From positions 362,759-426,758 of the forward strand of contig QANY01000280.1 of assembly GCA_003255025.1 (NCBI GenBank): a stretch of 64,000 nt of DNA, in the 5' to 3' direction. Below are positions 56,353-64,000 of this stretch, piece after piece (positions within the stretch are counted from its first letter, which is position 1; each line of letters opens with the position of its first letter). Both the position numbers and the translations under genes were made by a program. The notes under the pieces were generated by a model. That model was not told the DNA's origin and made no database searches. It worked only from the letters and a program-made list of their open reading frames with translations. Source of the stretch: Datisca glomerata (lineage: Eukaryota; Streptophyta; Magnoliopsida; Cucurbitales; Datiscaceae).

Positions 56353-57274
56353 TGGCCAACTCAATTACTAACAAAGCCAAAAATCAAACCATAGTTCCTA
56401 CTGTTGAAAACTAGAATACTATAGTTATTCCTCCAGCTCAGAATACCCCTTCTTCAAGCAATGTCACTACCCAAAATTTCCCTTCCTCCCAGCTTCCCTC
56501 TTTGCCGAATATGCTTTCTACTAATAGGGTCTCTTTATCTATAAGGCTTGACCGCACAAATTATGCTTTATGGAAGTGAAGCTCCCTTTATCCCCAATCT
56601 TACATTTGTTAGTTGGAGAAGAACAAACCAACATCTCATGAGCTGGCTGTTGTCATCCATCATAGAGGCCATGTTTGGCCATGTGGTAAGGTGCTTAAGC
56701 TCCCATGAAGTATGGAGAGCCCTCGAGCAAATTTGTGCCTCTCAATCCCAGGCCAGAACACTGCAACTCACTATAAGTTACAAACAATTAAAAAGGGAAA
56801 TTCAAATATAAATGACTTCATTTTGAGATTGAAGTCCATAGTTGACAATGTCTCTACTAGTGGACAACTCATTGAAGATGATAATATACTTCTCTACATA
56901 TTGGGGGCTTAGGCAGTGAGTATGACCCCATTATTGTTCACCTCACCTTAAAGAGTGAAACTGTTTCTCTTTAGGAGGCACAATTTTTGATTCATAGTCA
57001 TGAGATGTGTTTCGAATAGAAAAACATCCCTACTCAAATGGAAATCCATCACCCCTCTGCCATGCTGCTAATTTTAATCGAAATACTGAAAGAACTCCCT
57101 CCCAGAACCAAAACTCACCAAACAATAGAGGGTACAGTCTCAATAGGAAGAGGGAAGGGAAGACACAACTCAAGACCTATGTGCCATATATGTAGAAGAC
57201 ATGGCCATTATAGCTCAACTTGTTATAACGGATTTGATCATGATTTCCAACCTCTAACACTCGATTTCGGTAAC
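56353..57274 (+). pseudogene. gag: Copia-6 gag
   Basis: ATG at 56353 starts MANSITNKAKNQTIVPTVEN and then a stop. Later frames give RVSLSIRLDRTNYALWK, the VSxxLDxxNYxLWK block of copia gag, and NTATHYKLQTIKKGNSNIND followed by FILRLKSIVDNVSTSGQLIE and DDNILLYILG. Near the end CHICRRHGHYSSTC is a complete CX2CX4HX4C zinc knuckle, then GFDHDFQP. The normal next domain would be protease, but the plus-strand homology ends at about 57275 and RNase H appears on the other strand. Gag itself has frameshifts and stops. Confidence 0.85.
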
Positions 57275-57279
57275 TAGGA

Positions 57280-57751
57280 TGAAAAGCTTTGGTAAACAGT
57301 TATGCCAACTGAGAGGCAAGAGCCGTGGAACTATGATTATCACACCATAAAATTGGTGTTCTTGCAAGTTTAAGTCTAAGCTCTTTGAATAGGGATAAAA
57401 GCCATATTATGTCAGTTGCAGCTAAAGCAAGGGCTCTATACTCGAATTCAGTACTAGAGCGAGCCATAACTATTTATTTATGAGAACTCCAGTGAATGAG
57501 ATTGTTGACAAGAAATATGCACAAACCACTAGTTGATCTTCGATCGTCAAGAGAGCTAGCCTAGCCAACATCTGAATAGGTTTCAAGCCTGAGCATAGAG
57601 GATGGTGTGAAGTGCAAACCAAGTGTGGTTATGCCCTTAAGATACTTGAGCATAATTTTATTGACAACAAAGGCTATATCTGGCCATGTCATGGTTAAGT
57701 ATTCTAAGGCCCCAATTATTCTTCTGTTTAAGGTAGGATCTGAGAAATATG
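57280..57751 (-). pseudogene. Copia-6 RNase H (inverted block)
   Basis: On the minus strand, starting from 57745, the sequence reads SDPTLNRRIIGALEYLTMTW, PDIAFVVNKI, MLKYLKGITTLGLHFTPSSM, RSTSGLCIFLVNNLIHWSSH, MARSSTEFEYRALALAATDI and LWCDNHSSTALASQ. These are the copia blocks IGxLxYLTxTRPDI, RSTSGxxxFLGxNLISW, RSSTEAEYRALA and CDNxSAxxLA in order. The Glu of TEFEYR and the Asp of WCDN are kept. A shortened end (LFTKAFHP) shows a deletion of about 40 residues before the inversion breakpoint near 57275. Confidence 0.87.
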
Positions 57752-59592
57752 TGTTGAAGTTATGTCCATAAAATATGATGTAATAACTATTTATGAGTAA
57801 ACAATTATTCCTTTGTCATTTATGTATTACTAAATTCTATGAATAAATTGAAAGTTTCCTTTAATTATAGTGTGTTTGAAATTTACTAAGTCCTGGAACT
57901 AATATCAACGTAAGAAGAGTAAAGACCGAGCGGTCTTCCAGATAAACTCTTCTGAGATAGTTCATAATGTTAATTCACAGTCTTAGGATTGATTGGGCAG
58001 TCGAATCCAATTATGACTAATAGGTTGAACCAAATGTTACCGATCTCAAGGCATGGGATTGGAGACTCTAATAGTTGACCTAGACATGCTAGAGAACATG
58101 TTGAACAAGCCAATAACCAATTAGTTTAGAGCAAAGTCGTTTATCTAGCTCTAAATCTAATTGTTACACCTTACGGGTATTTCCATAATTACCTTAATCC
58201 TGAGGTGAATACAAAACTTGACTTTGTTACTTGCAATCTTTGATACACTAAAAGAGTGAGTTCAAATTATCGGACAATACCTCAGCTGTTGGGACTGTGA
58301 TTCAACTATGTTGGAGTTGCGTGATTCACATATATGAAATTCATGGTAAGATTGCAAAAGTAAAAATATCACATTACACTTTATTGATGAGTGTATGAAT
58401 AAATAAATTGAGACTGGGTACTCGATGACATGAGTCATTAAATAAGACATGGTGACCTATATGAGACACTTCATTAATATGACTTTTTTATTCACAGTCA
58501 ATAAAAAGTTAAGAAAATAATAACTAGAGGGTTAAAATAGTAATTTTACATCCCACTCTTGTTATTGATATTCTCGAAGGGTAGTATCGTTAAATATTTT
58601 GTGGATCGTGAGATATAAATGTTTATTTGCACCAACAAAAAATGTAGCGCGCATGAATCGAACGATGTCGGGATTAAATAGGTCAGGAATTTATGGAGAT
58701 AAATGAGCCAAATATTTTACTCTCAAAGATCTATTCATGTGGGTTCATTTGGTCTTAGGAGTAGCTCATAAGAACAGAAATGAGAAACAACAACAGTTGG
58801 ATCAAAAACATATTTTGAACCAATGTACACTTCCCAAACTCATATGAGATGAGTGTCATCACTGTATTAGTGAAGAGCAAAAGTAATGCTGAAATGAATT
58901 ATTTTGTTATTTCCTAATTATTGAATAATTAGTAAATGAAAGAAATTAATTAATTAACAAATAGGGATCAATTTAATTCATGAATTCAGACTGGTGAATT
59001 TACACATAATTTTGGCTCTGGGGAGGTGTAAAAATCGCACATCACAATGCAGGGAGAATATGATTTTAAGTTTTTATCATATAAGGATATTGGGTAAAAT
59101 TCATAATTAATATATAAGGGATTGCATTAGGGTTACATACAAAATATATAAGGGATTGATTAAGAAAAGAGTTTCTCTCCCCCTCTCCCTCACTGTTGCT
59201 GCCAAAATCCTACAGGGAAGAGAAAAATTTAGTTTTCTATTCCACAGTTATTTTGAGAGCCCACACTCGATTCCTATGAAAATGCTTGAGAGATTTACTT
59301 TTGACTCTAACAAGTGACTGTAAGTGTAAAAATCAATTGATAGCTTTTTGAATCTTAAGAATGAAAAATGCGAGATAGAGAATTGGATCCTAGCAAATCA
59401 TAATTTCTCTATTAATTGAAAAGGTTTAAATTGTTCCTATCTCTTCTCGATACATTTTAGTATTATGCATATTCATTGGTTTGGTCTTGTATTTAATCGA
59501 CTAAATGTTTGTTTGAAATATTTTTTATATTCCGCACATGAACTAGTCTTGGTTAATTAATTTTTCTGCAAAATGTAAAACTTGATCCAATA
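57752..59592 (+). repeat. Solo LTR of the copia-2 family
   Basis: It starts TGTTGAAGTTATGTCCATAA and ends GTAAAACTTGATCCAATA. It aligns with the copia-2 and copia-3 LTRs in inverted orientation. ATATG (57747-57751) and AGATG (59593-59597) are a target duplication with one mismatch. It interrupts copia-6 between reverse transcriptase and RNase H; joining the two sides restores the expected copia order. No internal sequence of its own remains, so it arose by LTR-LTR recombination. Confidence 0.85.
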
Positions 59593-60520
59593 AGATGAGC
59601 CTTGAATGGTGATTTTATGAGAGGGACAAAGTGGTGTTGGACTGGGTTTACAGTTTTCCATATTAGCTCGAGTGAGAAGATCGCGTATATTTGGTCTGTG
59701 AGAGGTGTAGACCTAAAGAGTCTCTAAAAGCCTCAAAGCCCAAGAAGTAGCTAAGAGATGCCATTGATTTGAGAGAGAAGGAGGAGCTAAGATGATTAAT
59801 GGCTTGTTGAATGAGATAAGGAGAGGAACTTGTGATCAAAATGTCATCAACATAAATTAAAATCAAAGTAATGTCAATGCCCGATCTTTTAAGGAAGAGA
59901 GATGAATCTGACATAGAGTTAAAGAATCCTTGAGTGAGTAAGGCTATCTTGAGCTTGTGAAACTAGACTCTAGGGGCCTTCTTGAGGCCATAACGGGCCT
60001 TATTTAGTTTATAAACATAGTGAGGCAGTATGGAGTTAACAAATCCAACATGTTACTCCATGAAGACTGTGTCCTAAAATTCTCCATGTAAAAAGGAATT
60101 ATTGATGTCTAATTGATCAGTATCCCAACTATAGGTGACTGCCAATGTGAATATGACTCTAATAGTGCATGGTAAAATAACAGGACTGTAGGTATCAAAG
60201 AAATCAATGTTAGGGGTTTGTTGAAACCCTTTGGCAACTAACCTTGCCTTATGCTTGTTAATAGTACCATCGGATTAAATTTAAGCCTAAAAATGACTTA
60301 TTCTTAACTAAAGCCAAGTCTGGAGTAGGGGAATAAGGGTCCAGGTATTATTCTTGACTAAGGTAGTAAACTCAGTCTGCATAGCTGCCTTCCATGCAGG
60401 ATGTGTAAGAGCTTCAGAAACTGAAATAGGTTCTCTGATTGCAGTTTGACAGATAGTTAAGACCTGAGGTTTAACAATACCTAGTTTGTACCCAGTGATC
60501 ATGGGATGAGTGGATTAAAT
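59593..60520 (-). pseudogene. Copia-6 reverse transcriptase (inverted block)
   Basis: The 59663-59914 frame reads DITLILIYVDDILITSSSPY, LIQQAINHLSSSFSLKSMAS and LSYFLGFEAFRDSLGLHLSQ, with the catalytic YVDD intact. The N-terminal part at 60308-60502 reads EPISVSEALTHPAWKAAMQT and EFTTLVKNNTWTLIPL, the usual AL..P.W..AM..E...L..N.TW.LVP block. Between them the sequence continues on the minus strand in other frames, with stops. Another LTR, the 57752 solo LTR, separates this from RNase H. Confidence 0.87.
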
Positions 60521-61600
60521 AGGTAAGGGAAGGGGTGGATAAGTTGGTGGTAAATGAGATGGGGTAGGTGGTGATGGGCTTGGAGAAGTGAGAAAATGTA
60601 CATGAATATGAGTTATATCTTATGATTGTGTAGTATGAGAAGGAGATGTACTTGTTAAAGAGTTACCAATAGCATTACATTTTTCTTGCAAAAATAAGAG
60701 TGAGAAGAAATATCCTTGCAGGTACTAAGGATGAGCCTGTACCACTTTCATGTGAAGGAGAATGAGAGTTACTAGGAAGGAGAACAACATAAGGCAAAGA
60801 TAATTGTGAAGTCTTAGCTTGTAAAGCAGGATATGGAAGTTTAGATTAATTAAAAGAAACACTATTTAAGATATAAACTCTTCATGTTGAGGAATCAAAA
60901 TATTTGTAACCCTTATGTGAACTACTGTAACTTAAGAAGACACACTCAAGGGAGTGAAAATTGAACTTGCGCTTATGATAAGGCCAAAGAAAGAGAAAAC
61001 ATGAACAACCAAAAAATCTTAAGCATAGAGTAATTAGGGAATGTGTTAAACAAAAGCTCATAGGGTGATTTATTGTGAAAATTTGGTGATGGGAGTAAGT
61101 TAATTAAGTGATGGCAGTGTGGAAAGACTCCCACCAAAAGGAGAGTGCAAGCTGAGCATGAGCAAGTAATGTAAGACCTTTTTTCTACAATATCTCTATG
61201 TTTTCTCTCTACTCTACCATTTTATTGGTGAGTGTGAGGGCATGGATGCCTAAAGGTGATCCCTAACTGAGTTATATTGGTAGAAAGACGTATATTCAAT
61301 CCTTAATCCGTTTGTAGACATTATAGTTTAGTATAATTTTCCTTTCAATGTAAGTAAGAAAATAAATAATGACTGTTTTGGCTTGAGATTTTAGTTTAAG
61401 TGGAAATATCTAAGTATAACGAGTGCAATCATTTATAAAACCTATGTAGTACCTATAATCAAGAGTGTACAGTATTAGGGAGGGTCCCCATAAGTCTGAG
61501 TGAACAAGCTTAAAGGGCATTTGAGCAATATTAGGAAAGCAAGGAAAATGAGCTTGATGTATTTTGCCAAGAACAGAAATCAATTACATTGCTGATAGAG
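60521..61600 (-). pseudogene. Copia-6 integrase (inverted block)
   Basis: Minus-strand text around 61080-60890 reads FNTFPNYSMLKIFGCSCF, then FLWPYHKRKFNFHSLECVFL and SYSSSHKGYKYFDSS, the C-terminal copia integrase wording (LKxFGCxCFPxLRPYxxxKFxxRSxxCxFLGYSxxHKGYKC). Upstream pieces covering the core lie in scattered frames (61200-61560) with stops. The stretch at 60560-60860 corresponds to the low-complexity linker before reverse transcriptase. Confidence 0.8.
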
Positions 61601-62068
61601 GAATGAGCTACATGCTTGGAGACAACCTATAAAACAGAAACTTAAGGATGTTCTAACCTAAAGTGCCACAATTTAGCTTCATTTTTCTTATCTAAAGTAC
61701 TGAGAAAACAAGACCTAGAAGTACTTAAACTTAAATCAGGAACTAAGGTGGACTTGGATGATAAAAGAGGGAGTTACTTCATTGTAAAGTAGTACATTCC
61801 TTCTCTAAGGACACCCTAGAGAAGAACTTCCTTTGAAATATTGTCTTGCACAATACAAGAGGATAAATCAGAGGTAACAATAAGATGATTAGAGGTAGTT
61901 AACTTAGAAACACATAGCAAGTTTTTTGTGGCAGTAAGAACATATAGAAGTTCATAAAGAGTAAGAGCAATGTATGGGAAGAAGGTTACCATTACCAATT
62001 ACTAGTTTTTGTTTACCCTTGTAAGTGTCTTTGAGAGACATGTTTGAGAGATCAGGGATGACATGATC
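61601..62068 (-). pseudogene. Copia-6 protease/pre-integrase segment (inverted block)
   Basis: The 62068-61816 stretch reads DHVIPDLSNMSLKDTYKGKQ and KLVIGNG, then LYELLYVLTATKNLLCVSKL and TTSNHLIVTSDLSSCIVQDN. This is the copia segment just after the protease active site (SGATDHVTxDLSNL...YxGxxxLxVGNG...LxxVLxVPxxxKNLLSVSKL). The active-site triad itself is missing because the inversion breakpoint falls at 62063-62069, where the minus-strand GATCAT runs into the 3' LTR. Confidence 0.85.
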
Positions 62069-62478
62069 AAGCTTTCAATACACTTGCCATTTAAGAACAA
62101 TGACGAGCTTCCTCCTACACAACCTGTAATCTACAAAGAAGCTTTCCCACGTAATCTGCATGGAAACAAAATCACCAATGCAAGATGATATTTCATTTCC
62201 ACCTCAGCCTCCAGCTAGCTCTTCCCTATTATCTACAAAAGCATATGGAAATCTCAATTGAATAGACACTCGACGCTTACTAATTGGCTAAGGGAGAATA
62301 TTGGTTTTTAATAATCATTGGCAAATGATTGGCTGAATATTCTCAACTAATCATTTACCAACTGTTTTGATTCTTTGATTCTTGTATTTATATAATCTCT
62401 TTTCATTGTAATTGTAATGCTTTTAGTTGATCAATATAGTAAAGTTTTTATACTCCGGTAGCCTTTGTTCTTTTATCT
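62064..62478 (+). repeat. Copia-6 3' LTR, first ~13 bases lost
   Basis: It matches the 5' LTR from TGATCAAGCTT onwards through CTTCCTCCTACACAACCTG, the hairpin (62316-62363) and TAGTTGATCAATATAGTAAA. The bases corresponding to TGTTAAAGCTAC at the LTR start, and the polypurine tract before it, are missing. They were lost at the inversion breakpoint. The TCAGG duplication follows. Confidence 0.82.
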
Positions 62479-62483
62479 TCAGG

Positions 62484-63110
62484 AATTTGAAGCAGGCATG
62501 ATATCAGTGGCTGTGAACCATGTGATTTGAAGTTTGGTTTTGTGTTTTAACTTATCTTGTAATGGTATGGATATGACATTTGTAGCGCTTAACTTCATAA
62601 GTGTTTTTTACGTTTAATTCATGAGATGTGTGTAGTGGAAGATTAATGACAATGAGATGTTCTATTAATTGATATTATGTTAATGTAGTATTGTGAATTT
62701 TCTAATGTAGGAATCTATTGAAAGTTGTATTTGCATATAAAATTGTAGCATATGCATAAAAACAATGATATTCTTGCTATAATTTGGCTAAATACTAAAC
62801 AGTTTTTAAACTCTTAAAGAAAAAAATGAACATATATCGGCTGTTCAAAACCACTAGTAAATAATTAGTAACCCATATCGTCATGTTAAAATTGTGAGTA
62901 AAAATTTATTGAAACATGATTGTGAATTTACGTGCAAATATAGTTATACAGATTATCAAAAGCCTAACGGCGGTCAAAAGTCATTTGGCTATCCAAGGCA
63001 GTTCACAACCGCCTGTAAAGAGAGAAAAACCGTTGGGAAAAATTCTTTTGTCCCTTTTTCCATTAGTTTTCTCTCCTATTCTGTTGGTTTGTAACTAGCA
63101 GAAAAAATTT
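62484..63110. other. DNA between copia-6 and the CACTA TNP2-like exons
   Basis: The first bases continue the target interrupted at 55870: removing copia-6 leaves ...TTGTCAG-GAATTTGAAG, an acceptor-like junction. No open frame is convincing. Around 62965-63040 GGCGGTCAAAAGTC and ACCGCCTGTAAAG resemble the subterminal motif words seen further right. Confidence 0.4.
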
Positions 63111-63112
63111 TC

Positions 63113-63430
63113 ACTGTCTGTGCATTATAGGTGGATGTATCCTATTGAGAGGTATCAATATAAAAAGTTGTCAATTACTTGACAAGGTAAAAATTTGCAT
63201 GCGTTGATGTTAATCTCTTATACATTATTGTATTAGGTATATTGGTAGGCTTAAATCACATGTCCGTAATAAAGCTCATCCGGAAGGTTCCATAGCAGAG
63301 GGATACACAAGTGTGCAACATTTTTTTTTGGTTCACCTTGAAGGAGCTGAAACAAGATTTAATCGTCCTTCTTGAATTTGGGATGGTGAAGATGAGGAAA
63401 CCACGCATGATGACATTTTTATGGGCTTAT
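63113..63430 (+). pseudogene. CACTA TNP2-type transposase C-terminal (DUF4218-like) fragment with an intron
   Basis: The sequence reads RWMYPIER, then a GT-AG intron at 63152-63236 (85 bp) after which the frame resumes as YIGRLKSHVRNKAHPEGSIA, EGYTSVQHFFLVHLEGAETR and FNRPS, ending in a stop. The family wording is close to RWMYPFERYLKxLKxYVRNKARPEGSIAEGY...YLEGxETxFNRP. The intron splits the codon for Tyr and leaves the frame intact, so the splice sites are probably real relics of a gene. After the stop the peptide continues with a DDG/E-rich part (WDGEDEETTHDDIFMGL). The N-terminal catalytic part is not in the window. Confidence 0.75.
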
Positions 63431-63510
63431 AGGATTCTGGAGATCCTCCCTCAACTTTTTTCCCGGCATTGATGGTGGACCTTTTTTTGGTTCACCAGAA
63501 ATTTTCGTCA

Positions 63511-63663
63511 GACACTAAAACCTCCGTTATAGACATTAAAACCACCGTTATAGACAATATAACCGCCACTATAGACACTAAAACTATCGTAATAGACATT
63601 AAAACCGCCGCTATAAACACTAAAAAGTTGTAATAGACATTAAAATCGTCGTTATAGACACAA
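63511..63663. repeat. Eight ~21-bp repeats with TATAGACATTAAAACCGCCG
   Basis: GACACTA or GACATTA words recur at 63511, 63532, 63553, 63574, 63594, 63615, 63635 and 63657, a period of 20-22 bp. Each is followed by AAAACCxCCGxTATA-like text. Short repeats next to a transposase exon are typical of CACTA subterminal regions bound by the accessory transposase. Confidence 0.8.
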
Positions 63664-63679
63664 AATGATTAAATTGGTT

Positions 63680-63870
63680 AAGTGTATAATGATTAAGTAT
63701 TTAAAAACTAAGTGTACGACTAGGTGACAAAAAAAATGTACATAAAGTGACAAAGGGTTAAAAATTACTAAGTGGAAAAAATTGCTAAGTATGTGAAAAT
63801 GCCTAAGTACATGAAAATATGGCTAAGTGACAAAACAAGTAAGTACATAAAAAGCTGAGAAATATGATTT
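63680..63870. repeat. Second short-motif array (CTAAGTG / TAAGTACATGAAA)
   Basis: AAGTG, CTAAGTGACAAA, CTAAGTATGTGAAAA and TAAGTACATGAAAA recur about every 15-25 bp (for example near 63679, 63711, 63768, 63787, 63804, 63823, 63840). The order is irregular. It directly follows the previous array and may be part of the same element end. Confidence 0.6.
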
Positions 63871-64000
63871 ACTGTCCATCATAACATCACGACCTATAAT
63901 TATATATGGTGAAAACACGTCTTGTTCGACAGTTGTCACAAAATCACAACATTATAAATGACAATTTTTAACGAGTTTATGAATAAGTGTTCAATTACTT

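Larger units (their letters stand above)
55871..62478 (+). mobile_element. Copia-6: Ty1/copia element with an inverted protease-to-RNase H block
   Basis: Two direct LTRs in plus orientation (55871-56295 and about 62064-62478), a primer site, and gag on the plus strand are normal. From about 57280 to 62068, however, RNase H, reverse transcriptase, integrase and protease are on the minus strand and appear in the reverse of the usual order. That is exactly what one inversion of the whole pol block would give. The TCAGG duplication at both outer ends shows that the LTR-to-LTR unit is a single insertion. A solo LTR of the copia-2 family (57752-59592) lies within the inverted block. Confidence 0.85.

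Noticed and set aside
54191..63430. Treating the Transposase_24-like gene and the TNP2-like exon as one intact CACTA element
   Set aside because: In known CACTA elements the TNP2 gene normally precedes the accessory gene on the same strand; here the order is reversed and no termini are visible, so common origin is not shown.
1..64000. Endogenous pararetrovirus or other viral insertion
   Set aside because: All reverse transcriptases found have copia or Tat-gypsy context with LTRs, protease-integrase order and tRNA primer sites. No movement-protein or coat-protein-like frame was seen.
1..64000. CRISPR arrays, prokaryotic operons, rRNA or tRNA genes
   Set aside because: The short repeats present lack unique, equal-length spacers, and there are no Shine-Dalgarno-led gene clusters. 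No cloverleaf-like tRNA or rRNA stretch was recognised, though I could not run a structural search.

Overview
The window looks like repeat-rich, probably heterochromatic nuclear DNA of a flowering plant, most likely a eudicot. It is AT-rich and packed with decayed Ty1/copia and Ty3/gypsy (Tat-type) retrotransposons, LINE fragments, a FAR1/MULE-type transposase relic and CACTA (En/Spm) relics. These families together, tRNA-iMet-type copia primer sites and GT-AG introns point to a plant. I cannot name the species. No complete host gene is visible. Almost every coding stretch is broken by stops and frameshifts.

Layout. 1-720: a possible first exon of a minus-strand gene running off the left edge. 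720-4300: AT-rich non-coding DNA with four copies of a ~267-bp tandem repeat (about 800-1700). 4300-5520: LINE fragment, then a promoter/5'UTR-like block, then a primer-site-like motif. 5536-19064: Tat-type Ty3/gypsy gag-pol, split by an 8.7-kb minus-strand copia element (copia-1, 6762-15479; target duplication CCTTT). 19064-20900: Tat 3' region with tandem repeats and an antisense ORF, then a palindrome-rich minisatellite. 20902-22575: FAR1/MULE transposase relic. 22688-28914: copia-2, truncated, minus strand. 28915-34760: mostly unassigned DNA with a Tat-like LTR and several duplications. 34761-41120: copia-4, plus strand, with paired 231-bp LTRs. 42260-42770: LINE endonuclease fragment. 42771-49117: copia-5 pol fragment and three LTR pieces of the copia-1 family, two of them facing each other. 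49118-53135: copia-3, a truncated relative of copia-2. 53136-53710: RNase H-like pseudogene. 54191-64000: CACTA-related exons, into which copia-6 (55871-62478; target duplication TCAGG) has inserted.

The genes do not form a pathway. The window is a layered record of insertion, truncation and rearrangement: copia-1 entered Tat gag, copia-6 entered the CACTA gene, and a copia-2-family solo LTR entered copia-6. The most notable structure is copia-6. Its LTRs, gag and flanking target duplication are in one orientation, but the whole protease-integrase-RT-RNase H block between them is inverted. The most notable regulatory-looking signal is a ~22-bp palindrome centred on a CACGTG G-box, present in every LTR of the copia-1 family that reaches this position; two copies keep perfect symmetry despite a base-pair change. 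I found no RNA genes, CRISPR arrays or prokaryotic features.
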